NCBI GenBank assembly: GCA_003184365.1
Contig: NKYR01000079.1
Span: 62,001 to 126,000, forward strand
DNA: 64,000 nucleotides
Reading direction: 5' to 3'
Source of the DNA: Evernia prunastri
Lineage: Eukaryota; Ascomycota; Lecanoromycetes; Lecanorales; Parmeliaceae
In this document: positions 34,707 to 46,394 of the stretch, one piece after another
How positions within the stretch are numbered: position 1 is the first letter of the stretch
Layout of the letters: the number at the start of each line of letters is the position of its first letter
The notes under the pieces: generated by a model
The model's input: the letters and a program-made list of their open reading frames with translations, nothing else
Database searches by the model: none
What the model was told of the DNA's origin: nothing
Position numbers and translations under genes: made by a program

Positions 34707-35946
34707 GAAGATGGAAGATAGCCCAGGAATGTGGCAATGAAAGAGTTACCTTTGACTTTCAAGATTCAAGCGTGTAAGCGCGTGTGGTGCAGCGCGTTGA
34801 GCGCAATCCTAAAGTAAAGTAAAGTACCCAACTCAAAATTTCGACGGCGTGTTCTAACTTATATAGCATTGCAGGATTACAACATATGGTACTGGTGTCC
34901 AGCTTCCTGCAGTGCTAAAGTCGACTTTACTGGTATAATGAGACGCTTTCCCTGGGCTTCTAGCAATGTTCAGGTGGATAGCAAGATATTGGGGTCCTGG
35001 TCATTAAATCATTGTCGTTGTGACTGGCAATGGAAGAGGGGAATGAGGTAGCAGAGTATTCCGTACAATAATTGCCCAAGGTAGATAATCAATAAGTGAG
35101 GTAGTCTAGGTAGGTAAAGTATCGATGTAGTAGATGGGTGGAAGCCTCGTCAGCTCTGGGAAGAGATAACAGCTAAGGTAAGATAAGATACACTAGTACT
35201 AAGACCTTACCCCATTAGGTAAGGTGTTGAAAAGAACAAGAAAAAAAAAAGAAGAAAAAAAAAGGGCCCGGGGCTGGGCCCAGAGCTGGAGCTCCATCCC
35301 GACACCGAGAATTCCCGCCAATCGCGCGTTTTTACATGATTATTGATTATTAATAAAGTATCTCCAAGTTCCAATATTCCAATATTCGCAATATTGACTC
35401 CGTTTGCTTTGTTTTGTTTACCTTGACTTGTTCTCGTCCTTTGATTCGATTTGACTTGACTTGAGCAATAATATCATGGGAAAAGAAAAAAACTTGCAGT
35501 GCGTGGGTGGAGATTGTCAAGCAAGGGGATAAGAAAAAATAATAATAATAATAAAAAATAAATAAAATAAAATAAAATAAAATAAATTATTTGCCCATCA
35601 TCCAATTGCCCAGAATTGCCCTGGATTTCTTATCAAAAACCCATCGCGATCGATCATCGGAAAAATGATCGACCTGAGTTGCATGCCCTGCTGCTTGCTA
35701 TAATTGCGAGTAACACCGCAGAACACTACACATCATGTCAGTTGTCAGCACCATGAGGAGCCCATGCATCCCTTTCATTCACCCATTCGCCAGTACCCAA
35801 CCCATCCTGCATTTCCATTACTAAATCAGATACTGGAAAAAAACGGAAAAAAGGCTCGTTAGTTGAGCACGTCCCTCGCGCTCCCGGCTGATCGTCCCAG
35901 AAATTCAACTGCATCTCCGAGGAGAGAGGGAGGCATAACTTAACTT
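34707..35946. other. Intergenic region between divergent cofactor D and regulator genes
   Basis: AT-rich shared upstream region. It contains AAAGTAAAGTAAAGTA at about 34811, a cluster of AGGTAGGTAAAGTA and GTAAGGTA words at 35098-35226, an A-rich purine tract at 35235-35265 and an AATA/AAATA microsatellite at 35538-35588. I see no gene. Confidence 0.45.
35538..35588. repeat. (AATAA)n microsatellite
   Basis: AATAAT units grade into five or more copies of AAATA. Confidence 0.85.
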
Positions 35947-38737
35947 ATGGCGGGGGAAACCAAAATTGAGGACGAGTCTGACCACCAAACCGAAACACCC
36001 ACCAATGACTCTTCCACCCCTCCGGGTTCAAACCCCAAAGCAACAAAGTTCAAGTCTCACAGCAAAGATAAAGGCTCGCCAGCTTCCGCGTCTGCAAAGA
36101 GACGCTGCGTCAGCACCGCATGCATAGCTTGTCGCAGGAGGAAATCCAAGGTACCTGCCTGCTCTATAATCAATCCCCTCCTACCCGCTGGGCCAATCCC
36201 GGGCTGATAAAGGATTTCAACCCCCAGTGTGATGGGAATACACCGAGCTGTGCTGCTTGCTCCTCCGTCTATGGCACCGAATGTGTCTACGATCCCAACT
36301 CGGACCACCGTCGCAAGGGCGTCTACAAGAAAGACATCGACAACCTCAAGACACGCAATTCTACCTTACAGACCCTCATCCAAGCCATCCTCAATTACCC
36401 GGAGAACGAGGTACCAGACCTAGTCAAACAGATAAGGACATGTGAGAGCTTGGATGATGTGGCCGAGTCAATACTAGCAAAGGACAATGGCGTCGGACAG
36501 GATGATGGGCTGGACGAGGCGCCCACAGCCGACAATGGCACGCCCTCGAGTGTCCCCAAATTTGAAAAGGAGCTGTCGGGGAAGATGGGCAAGCTACGGC
36601 TGGATAATGGCTCCGTGAGCATCATTGGAGGAACCTCGAACCTCATCTTCGTGGGGTCCGGGACGGATGGGGAAGACGGAGGATCCTCCACCGATGATAC
36701 AGATCAATATGAAGAGCAGGAATATGCCATTACTTCATGGACAGAGGTCACCTCCGATCCGGACCTCGTTGTACATCTGCTCAACATGTACTTTGCATGG
36801 CATTACACCTACTTCACCACGCTTTCGAAAAGCCTCTTCTACCGTGACTTCCAGCGAGGGAAAGCTCCCCATGATGTCAAACGAAAAACGGAGTACTGTA
36901 CCCCGCTCTTGGTCAATGCCATGCTTGCTCTGGGTTGTCACTTTACCTCTTGGCCTCAAGCCAGGGATGATCCCAAGGATTCTGCGACTGCTGGCAACCA
37001 CTTCTTCAGGGAAGCCAAGAGACTCATATTGGAGAATGACGAGCACGAAAATCCGAGGCTTGCAACGGTCCAAGCGCTAGCCCTGATGTCTGTACGTGAA
37101 GCTGGATGTGGGCGCGAGGCTCGGGGATGGGTGTACAGCGGGATGAGCTTTCGGATGGCCTACGACCTAGGACTGAATATTGACACCGGCTCCAGCAACC
37201 TGGATGAGTCGGAGATTGATGCTCGCCGCATAACAATATGGGGCTGTTTCTTATTTGACAAGTGAGTTGACGTTCCTCGCTACAAGCCATTGATTCTGAC
37301 TTGTCAGATGTTGGTCGAACTACCTGGGACGGCAGCCACAGCTGCCATTATCTAGCATCGCAGCTCCGAAGTTCGATGTCTTCCCAATGGAGGATGCTGA
37401 CGAATGGTCACCTTATCTGGACACTGGGATCGGCAGAACCCACGTCCAGCCATCCCGAACACGCGCTGTCGCTCTTCAGACATCTCAGCTGTGTGAGATC
37501 AGTAGCGATCTACTGCTATACTTTTACCATCCTCATCAGCTGGAGAAGCCAATGGGCAAACAAGCAGAGCTTAAGAAGTTGAGTGAGCTGCATACAAGGC
37601 TTGAAGCGTGGCGGAAAAATTTACCAAAGGAGATGGAGCCAAAAGAGGGTCAGCTGCCGCATGTACTCGTCATGCAGTAAGTCTCGATGCCGCCTTGTCG
37701 AGGGAACAAGCTGACCTTGCTATAGCATGTTCTTTCAGCTTCTATTCATTCATCTATTTCGCCCATTCCTCAAATATAAGCCGTCGACCTCTCCCTTACC
37801 TTCCCACGTTTCACCACGCAAGTTTTTGACTCATGCAGCATCCATGATCTCCAAACTCCTCCGCCTCTACAAACGCACTCACGGTCTACGTCAAATTTGT
37901 AACATAGTCGTCTACATATCCCACTCGGCCTGTACGGTACACCTCCTCAACCTCCCAGACAAAAATGCTGCTCGGGACCTTGTTCACGGCTTGAAGCATT
38001 TAGAAGAGATTGGAGAAAGCTGGCTGTGCGCCCGTAGGACCCTGGGAATACTACGGACCGTGGCGGGGCGGTGGAAAATTGAAATGCCTGAGGAAGCAGA
38101 CAAGACTCTCCAACGAGTGCAGGAAAAGTTTGGTCCCTTGAACTCGCCCGACCGTGAGGCTACGCCTAAGGCGGACAATCAAATGCCACCACCAACGCCG
38201 ATGCAGCCATTGCCTCCACCTGTAACGAAGCCTAAGACCGAACTCAATGTTAATCACCATCTCAACCTCGCGAATGATGTCTCCTCCAACGGCTTCTTCT
38301 CGAGCACTGCTCCTTTGGCAAGTCCAATGCCTACACCAGACATGCCAGGTCTTGAAGGACTCCTTACCATGCCACCTCAATCCGCCAACGTGTTCAACAA
38401 CAAGCCGAGGCAGCATAGCTACGTCATGCCTCAAACGCAACAGGAGAGATGGACCAACAGTCAAGCTTCGCAAGCGCCACCGGTCCAACAGACCTCCCCT
38501 ACCATGCTCTTCGGCGGTGTGGATTCACTGATGCAAGATCAGGACTGGTGGCTGAGGGATTCGAACCAGATGTTTGCCAACTGGAATGGGATGGAGCAGG
38601 ACGCAGGTATGCCAGGCAACGCTGGCTTCGACAATGGTACTGGAAACATGGGCTACGGGAACGGCTATTATGGAATGAATGGAAATGGTATGAACGGCCA
38701 CGGCATGAATGGGTATGGCGGGCAAGTGAACAACTAA
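35947..38737 (+). CDS. Zn2Cys6 transcription factor of the NIT-4/NirA (nitrate assimilation) type
   Basis: Exons are 35947-36150, 36228-37261, 37308-37676 and 37726-38737. Introns are 77, 46 and 49 nt and in frame. The product has 872 residues. The binuclear zinc cluster is split by the first intron: Cys59, 62, 69, 76, 79 and 87 (CIACRRRKSK, then CDGNTPSCAAC). It is followed by YDPNSDHRRKGVYKKD and NSTLQTLIQAILNYPE, a linker and dimerisation pattern characteristic of NIT-4/NirA proteins. The fungal-specific regulatory domain contains LALMSVREAGCGREARGWV, FRMAYDLGLN, FDKCWSNYLGRQPQLP (across intron 2) and FFQLLFIHLFRPFL (across intron 3). The tail is Pro/Gln-rich and ends in a Gly-Asn-Met-rich repeat (NGNGMNGHGMNGYGG), probably an activation region. 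NirA/NIT-4 switch on nitrate and nitrite reductase genes. Whether this is the orthologue or a paralogue cannot be settled here. Confidence 0.85.
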
Positions 38738-40421
38738 GGTCAAGACTACCCTACCCTACCCTGCCTACCTACTTGCTTGCTTGATGTCAGTCACGAGTTA
38801 ATGATGCAACGGGATCACGCTCGACTTTTACATATCTTATATAAGCCGGCGACGCTGACACGAGCCTCATGGCTACGATTTTCGGAGAAAAAAGTATATT
38901 CTTTGCGCTACATCTTGATGTCCACCTCTTTGATCCTTATCACTCGGTTTCGACGTCTTATTTTTTTTCAGGTGAAATAATAAAAAAATAAAAAAGGTAA
39001 TCCCGACACTCTCCCTGATTGGTTTTATTTGATTTGATTTGATTTGATTCGATTGTATGCTTTGATTGATTGATTCGATCGACTTGGTTGAACAATCGAT
39101 TCAACCACTCACCTTTTGCACTCCTTTTTTTTTCTCTTTTTTTTTCTTCTTTTTTTTTTTGTTTTTTTTTTTCAAAACCATACATGACTATGTGACTGAC
39201 TGACTGACGTCACGCACGTACGTACGCACGATATATCACCGAGTTAGAGTAGATTAGAGTAGAGTAGAGCAGGCATGACCGGAAAAAAAGAAAAAAAGAA
39301 ACAAGTCACTCTTTTTTGGACGGCTCGAGACGGGAGTGTTCTTCCAGTCTCAATCTGATGCTCAATCTCAGTCTCAGTCTCATATCTCAATCCGTGAGCG
39401 CGTTACTTGCTGTTTCATTCTTTATATATTGTTTGCTGTTTTTGGGGGCTGATGGGAGATTTGCGGGGTGTGTTGGGGGGGGGGGGGGGGGGGNAGAGGA
39501 GAGGAGAGGAGAGGGGGAGAGGAGAGGAGAGGGGAGGGGGAGAGGAGAGGTGGAGAGGGGGAGAGGGAGGCGGCGAGGGAATTGTGATGGAGTTGTGGAT
39601 GTTTATCGTCTTCTGCTGCTGCTATTGCTCGTCCTTCACGTCGCGTTGCTAAGGGTGTTCGGTTTGCTCGCTTGTTTGGTCGCTAAGGGTGTCTGGTTGC
39701 TTGTTTCTTTGCTTACCTGCTCGCTTGCGGAAAATGCCTCCTCCTCCTCTCTCCTCTCTCTTCCTTCGTCCGGCATGGACGGCGAAACAGGGGAGAAACG
39801 GCTGCGCTGGTGGAGATGATGATGGACCACCGTCCTTGAGGAATATGGATGGGGCAGGTTTTCCGATCTGGGTACGAATACCTCACTTGCCTGGCCGGCG
39901 GGCTCGGGGGCGCGGAAGCTACTCGTTATCGTTCCTTCCTCTCCCTCACACTTCTCTTATCTTATTCTTGTCTCTTTCTCTCTCTCTCTTGATTATTGGC
40001 GTTGTGGGGGTTTTGATGTTTTGATGCTGGCTGTTGTTGACCTCTGACAGCAACGTCCGGCTGGGAAAAAAGGGGGGGAAAAAAGAGAAGAACAAGACAA
40101 AAAAAAAAAAAAAATAAAAAAAAAAATAGAAGAGAATAGAATAGAAAAATGGAAAATGAAAGCCACGCTGTGCCACTCGTCCAAGCTGGAACCGACGCAC
40201 CGCACGCCAACTTGTTTTCTCTTCCCGAAAAGAAACCGCACTGTCAATCCAACCTACAGGTCCCCCCTACAACATACCACATACCCCCATCAGCCAAATC
40301 ACTCATCTCTTCCAACGCCCCGTTTACACACACCAAACCCGCCCCACGCAAAGGCGATACCCGCTCCCACTCCTCCAGTCGGAGATCACAGTCCTGGCCT
40401 GCCCACAGACCATCTTATAAC

Positions 40422-40451
40422 TCACACACACACACACACACACACACACAG
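40422..40451. repeat. (CA)n microsatellite
   Basis: About fourteen CA dinucleotides. Confidence 0.9.
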
Positions 40452-42488
40452 GCTAAGAGCGCAGCGCATCCCAAACTGCAGCTGTCATGCCTGCCTACTC
40501 TGAACAGCCAAACCACGCGCAGGGCGTGATCGGCGCGAAAACTTCGGACTCGGAAAATCCCCCCCCCCCTTCCTTCGCGTGGACGGTTGGTTGATTGATT
40601 GCGGGTGATGGTTTATATACTCGAGGAGGTAAAGCCTCCCGAGTCCGCTGGGGATGCGTTTGTGGCTAGACTGGTGAGGTACTGCTCTGTGCGTAAAAGG
40701 GGGGGGGGGGGGTCCGAGACGAAACTGCAGCTCATGTGAATCGGAGCAAGCAGCTCCCGGGCGTGCTGGGTTTCGGATGGGATTGGCGCGCTGGCTTGTT
40801 GGCTTGCGCGAGCTATCTATCTGCCTGCCTGGCGCTGCTGGCGTTTGAGTCGGTGCGCGGTGGTGTATAGATGGTCTGCGTTGTTTGGCGCTGGTGGTCT
40901 TGGGGCGGGGCTTGATGGTTGGGGTTGGGGTTTGGGTTTGGGGGGTGCTGAGGGGTTGTGTGAGGGTGTGTGTGAGTGGGTGAGTGGGGGAGTGGAGGGG
41001 TGAGTGGGGGTGATATGGGAGAGATTTGAGGGTCGTGGTGGGTTGGCTGGATGATACGCCGTGTGTCTGGACGGATAAGGAGCTGACGGGACTTCGGGTT
41101 CCAAGATATATGGTTGAATTGGTGCCGGGGGTGGGGGGGGGATGTGAAACTACGAATACTCATCCGGTGGGTGCACTTGGCTCACCCTGCCTGACTACGA
41201 CCTCGTCTCAAAGCAAAAACCATGAGAGGATGGATTCCCCTTCCACCTCGTCAAACACTTGAACAACTCCGACAGTATGGATCCCTTTGTTCTCGTGTTT
41301 GGGAGAACCTCGCGGGACCCCTCGGTCTGCGTCTGCAGCTCTGGTTCTGGTTCTGGTTCTGGTTCTACCGCGGTATGAGGGGACGGCGTCTCAACGTTCT
41401 CTGACTGAACACGGAGCGCTATCGGTTAGTCACTATGGAAGCCAATTACCTCCCTCTGGTGGTTGGGATGGACGAGCTTGCGAGATTCGAGGATGAAGAT
41501 ATGTACAAGGCATCCTTGTCCCTGCTTCCGGAGGCAGACGGGGTTATGTGTAGAGCGCTAAAGTCGTGTTCGGTTGTCTCTTACTACACATTTTGGTCAT
41601 CACTACACCGAAGCAGTGTCTTTTTCCTCGTAAGGTTCTGTATTTCAATATTTTGCGGGGTCTCAACACCGGTGCTAGCTATCTGATGAGGCATACACAG
41701 CTCCCTCAGCGTTTAAAAAAAAAACTCCCACGCTTATGTAGCATAAACCTGGAGTGGAAAACAGGCGCGAGCGGGCGCGAGAGAATACTATGACTCTCAA
41801 AGAGAGATGGAAGAAAGAGCCCAACTCTTTAGGAAGCCCATATGAATAGAGCCATCAAGACACGAACCTCCTGGCCATCACGATCCTGACACGAGTCACG
41901 TCCCTCTATGCGATATTTCCTTGCTATGCGAAATTAGTATGTTATGCGAAAAATACCATTATGCGCAATTGCCGTGGTGTGCAACCGCCAGTCCCACCGT
42001 GGCATGTGGGAAGGGGGCCCTATGAGAAAACCTGACAAAGTACTGGTGGAGTACGAGTAAGTACATTTATTGGATACCGCTTGCAAAGGAAGTTTTCTTT
42101 GCCAGTCTTTTTTGTTCTAATCAACCTTGCGTATAGGCCCACTGTTTCTTCAGAGCCCCCTTTACCGCGTTGCGTGTTCTCATAGGCTTCTTTTGACTTC
42201 GGAGTACAGCTCTCCCCCCTTCTCCCCCCGCGTGTCCGCAGCCTGGTCTTCTAAGGCTTCATGAGCTCCTTCCTCTATTGTGCGAACAAGAGCGGATAGA
42301 TCCTCCTTTATACGTACAGATACCCAGTCAAGATCATAACTTGATACACTGCAAAGCTCAGCTATCTCACTCTGAAGACTACTTGTGGGGTCTAATATTG
42401 TACGCTTAGCCCCAGAAAATGCAGTCACGGCCAGATATTCACTAGGCTGCATAAGGCTACACGAGATTACATGATCATTGTAAGACTA

Positions 42489-42586
42489 CCAGTCCAGCCC
42501 GTCCGGACCGTCCGTTTTTCAAATCAGACGGTCCATTGAACGGTTCATGAGATCATGAAACCGTCTAGCTTGACGGTCTGGACTGG
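42489..42586. repeat. Foldback element with CCAGTCCAG termini
   Basis: The 98-bp segment begins CCAGTCCAGCCCGTCCGGAC and ends CTAGCTTGACGGTCTGGACTGG. The outer arms pair over the 9-bp CCAGTCCAG and continue imperfectly through CCGTC. Two further internal inverted repeats are present (GGACCGTC with GACGGTCC; ACGGTTCATGA with TCATGAAACCGT). This is a MITE-like structure. Short target-site duplications are not clear. Confidence 0.6.
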
Positions 42587-43071
42587 GAGTCCTAAAATTG
42601 GGGGCGGACAATTGGGAGCATTGCCTGAGTAAGAGGTTGCCAGAAGGGCTGATTGCGAAGAGTGACCGGTCAAAAGAAAGATAGATATGAAAAGGATCCT
42701 GGCATCTGTGTGAAACACTACTAATGGCCTCCTATCTGCCGTGAGCAAGAGTGTGGGCCTTCGCCTTTTGTGATTCCCTCACGCACGTGAGATGCAACCT
42801 ATTTCGTCTTGCTTTGTCATATGGGAATGTATGCACATAGTGTAAGAAGTATGTAGTTGATAATGTACTATGGTAGGTGCTCTACAGTCTATGTACGGTG
42901 CAGAGATTTCTCGCGCTAGCCCAATGTGGCGGTAGCGTACATTGCGGGGAAGGTAGGTTTCAGCATTCCAACATCTTGCGACATTGCGTCTCCTAAAGGA
43001 TCCCATTTCAGCTTCGCTGGACCTCCCACCTCTCCAGCTACCTACGTCTGTAAGCATTTCGCAGATGCCCA

Positions 43072-44378
43072 TTACGCATGATCTCCTCCGATATGGATTT
43101 GCTCCAGCCTAGTACCCGGTTCCGTCCCGTCCACCGTCCCGTCATCGTTCGTGAGCGGATACAATCGGTTCACGGCCGCATGCCCCGTCAGAGGCTTCTC
43201 ATCGCCGATTTTCACAGATACCGAACGGAGATAGCGGTGCGACGTGCCTCTGGAGCCTACCGTGAGACGGTGCAGATAGTCTCTGAACTTGGACTGCACA
43301 GGCTGCATGGTGGGCACGCATGCGAGGATGATGCCGAGGTCGGGTTCCACGGTCGCCCAAAGGGCGTCGAGGGCGGTGATGTAGCTGGCGTCGTCGGTGT
43401 GTTTGTATTGGATCACGGTGACGATGCGAAGGGCAGTGATGACGCAGGCGCTGATGGTCGATTAGTCGATTCTGGATGAAAGCATAAAAAGGTATCTGCA
43501 GAGCGCGAAGCGATTGTTGTCGTGGAACTTACAGGAGCCCCACTCCGAAAAGCAAGGTCAGTTCAATTTTCTTCGAGATTCTCATCTTTATCACATCGTC
43601 AGCCGTTGAAATGGAAGCGTGGAAGGTAGATTGAGGTAGAGCGACCGACCTGTAAACCCCAAAGCATCGGAAGAGGCCAGAAAAGTATAACAACATCAAA
43701 CCCCATGTTTAATCCACTTGTGATTATATAGTAGAGGAGAGAATTGCCACAGGTACCGTCAATGCTCGGATCCCACTGCTTAGCTATAGGGCGACACATA
43801 GCCAAGCCGGCCACAATCACCGACAAACCGAAGCAGATAACTAACGCGATCAGGAAGTAGGTCACGACTTCGAAGACACGGTTGGTGCGAAATATTGATA
43901 GATAAAGCAGCAGGATACCAATCTTGACGGCAGCGACGGAACAGCCCCAAAGCACGGGGAACGCCACCGATAGCTATGGATATCGGTACTTAGCAAAAAG
44001 TTCCCAATGCACTATGTCCGCCTTTCGAGGAATGCCTTGGTCTGACGTACTTTTGCATCGACAATCAGCTCCTCGACTGTCACAGATTGCATGTGCTGAC
44101 CGTACGCAGCCAAGATGCAGCCCACGATGTTTAAGATAGCGATACCCCATGTGAAGATCTGATTGCAAGCGTCGGTGAGCCAAGTCAGAACATATAAGAG
44201 CAACTGGAGTCCTTACGAGGGCAATAAAAATCACGTAGTCATTTGCTGCAGGCGAGACTTTCTTCGCAGAACGTGACCAGAAACGGCCCCAGACGGCTAA
44301 ACTAGCGACAAGAGTGAAGAGAACTATCAGGGCCAGTACGCTGATACCCCGACTGTCGGAAGAGGTAATGGGTGCCAT
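43072..44378 (-). CDS. Rhodopsin-domain (SAT4/Pth11-type) seven-helix membrane protein
   Basis: Exons are 44378-44217, 44158-44051, 43973-43650, 43585-43533 and 43450-43072. Introns are 58, 77, 64 and 82 nt, all in frame. The product has 341 residues. An N-terminal membrane segment (GISVLALIVLFTLVASLAVW) is followed by DYVIFIAL, WGIAILNIVGCILAAYGQH and AVKIGILLLYLSIFRTN. Next come a CRPIAKQWDP-x-IDGTCGN loop with paired cysteines and then FWPLPMLWGLQ. After that is the family signature SKKIELTLLFGVGLLACV, split by an intron. The cytosolic tail is about 85 residues. This is the large fungal 'rhodopsin domain-containing' family, which includes Pth11-like receptors without the CFEM domain and SAT4-type proteins. 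Ligand and role are unknown. The frame could also be opened two codons upstream, but only from a GTG, so the ATG at 44378 was taken. Confidence 0.87.
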
Positions 44379-46394
44379 AACCACTTTTCAAATCGAAAAT
44401 GTATCTGTGAAAATTCGATCAGTGCTCAATCTTAGCTTCCCGAGACTCGAAGAAATTTGTAAAAGCGAAGGACGATATTTGAAGTCATCGTAGAAGTGGA
44501 GGTGTATGTAAGTCAAACGTGTGGTAGGATGCGGCACGAATCGATAGAAACTGTAATCCTTCCCAATACATGTACCCACATTGTATACACAGACAGCCTC
44601 TTGGATGGCGTGATTCTCACTTTTATCAGACAAAATTGTGTGGCTCAGAGGCAGCGGCGTGGGGAATGCTTACTGCAGATGTAACTGAGTTGATCAAACC
44701 CTTTTTATTCCCTCATAGATCAGCATTCTTTGCATGATCTCGATGATTGATTCAAAAAAGACTCAATTCTGCCTATTGACCAGGAATATGCCTGGATACA
44801 TGCGTCCGTGCACACATGTAGAGGTGCGATACATGGTTTTTTTTGGATACGTGTCACACCTGCTCTGATTCGATTCCGCAGACAAGGGTTTCGAGTGCTC
44901 TACTCGGACACCTTGGAGAAGTGAGGGGCTCTCGTCCGGTCTTTTCCCCTCATAGAATTCCCGTAGCGAAGGAATCCGCAATTTTTGCCTTAACAGACAG
45001 CCTTGCTTGAATTTAATGATAAGGCTGTCGATGAGACCTACGATTTCTGTCAGCCTTGCTTGAAGTTAATGATAAGGCTGTCGATGAGACCTACAGTTTC
45101 TGTTAGCTCCTACAGATCACATTCCTTCATGCAGGGCGGAACGCCAGGCTATGCGGAGACCTAGATAACAGCCACTACTTTATTACTAGCGTATGCAGCT
45201 TGGCGCTACCCAAAGTTCACACGTGCATGCTCTCTTACCGACAGCACACAGCCCCGACCGAAGCAGCCGGATTGCCATCTGCTCCTGCAGTCACCTCAAG
45301 ACACAGCTACGACTGTGACCTGCAGCGAAGAGAAAGTCCCTCACACCCTTGGAGTAGTCGGAGCCGTTATTTTGCAGAACTGCATGCTGATGAACGTATA
45401 CTGGTTATCGAATTCTTCCCAGCTGCGGAAGTGGGGTATTGAAGCCTTCTGCCACATTCACTAATCACTCGATCTTGAAGACATCCAACAAAGGTGTAAT
45501 CCTTGAAATTATGAATTGATCAATTTATACAGTACTATGTTAAACAAAAGCTCTGAATTCTGTTCTCCTATCAATCATCGTTCGTCGTGGTACAGTACCC
45601 TATGACTTCTATCAACTTCTATTTTGTACTTCGTACGAGGGTCTATAATAGTAGATATAGGTGGTGAGACGCGATGCGCGAGATCCAAAAAAAAAAAGGT
45701 GCTCTGATTTCCGTCCTAAGTACTGTCAATCATCGTCCGCCGTACTACGGCCGCTTTGCAGACATATGCATGCACAATCGCAATCCTTTGAGCTTACGGA
45801 ATAACAGTATAACATATGTGTCTCGCTGACTCGCGCGCGTAAAGCCACGCTCAGATTGGTAGTGGGATCCCTTGGAAAATTAGCCCGACTGTTTGAAAGG
45901 TTATGGACATGGGAGGACTTTCAGATCCTCGTCAAAGGCAACCCCGCAGGAAACGGACCCGGCAACTTCAATAAGTAAGGACAAGTGAAGTTTTTCCCAC
46001 TCTCTCTGTCAAGGCTGTCCCGCAGAAAACCGACTCGACTGCTGTAACGACCAATTAGACAGAATATTTTCTCTGGATACGCGGACACTAGTATGACTGG
46101 CCTTGTCCGTGGAGGGCTGTCCCCAAAGTTATTGCGTTGTCCTAGGATGCTGCCAGTCGACACGGTCTGCCGATCCTTTCTCGGGTATGTGAGGCCACCT
46201 ATCCGGTGGAGTAGCATTTGTAGTGCTGGGACGATGTCGGGCGGGATGTAATGTCTAGTCAACACGTAAAAGCGGTGGGATGGGCCGCGTGTTCGGAGTG
46301 TTGCCAATTCATTTAATACTTCGGTTTCTCAAAGGGTCGACTCACTTCACCGTTATAGTCCTGCTATATTGTCCTTGATCGACCTCGGTCAGTC
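44379..46394. other. Intergenic region, 2.0 kb, with a 53-bp tandem duplication
   Basis: No gene is supported. The frame at 45921-46307 (-) has no recognisable domain. The region includes the 53-bp direct repeat at 44998-45103 and a short A-run near 45690. Confidence 0.45.
44998..45103. repeat. 53-bp tandem duplication with internal hairpins
   Basis: Two adjacent copies (44998-45050 and 45051-45103) differ at about three positions. Each copy carries the inverted pair CAGCCTT ... AAGGCTG around a 16-nt loop. Confidence 0.85.

Larger units (their letters stand above)
38738..43071. other. Longest gene-poor region (4.3 kb), microsatellites and foldback DNA
   Basis: No gene is supported. It contains a GATTT repeat (39025-39055), GACT repeats near 39193, poly-G with an N at 39494, a GAGAG-rich stretch (39495-39570), an A-rich tract (40098-40145), a CA repeat (40422-40451), a G/T-rich island (40860-41150), a GGTTCT repeat (41341-41368) and the foldback element at 42489-42586. 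A minus-strand frame at 42180-42452 (90 codons, starting MQPSEYLAVTAFSGAKR) reads somewhat like protein and abuts the foldback; it may be a remnant of a mobile element, but no transposase motif is visible. Confidence 0.45.

Noticed and set aside
45921..46307. Minus-strand frame of 128 codons
   Set aside because: No domain, signal or splice context; it overlaps a region of ordinary intergenic composition.
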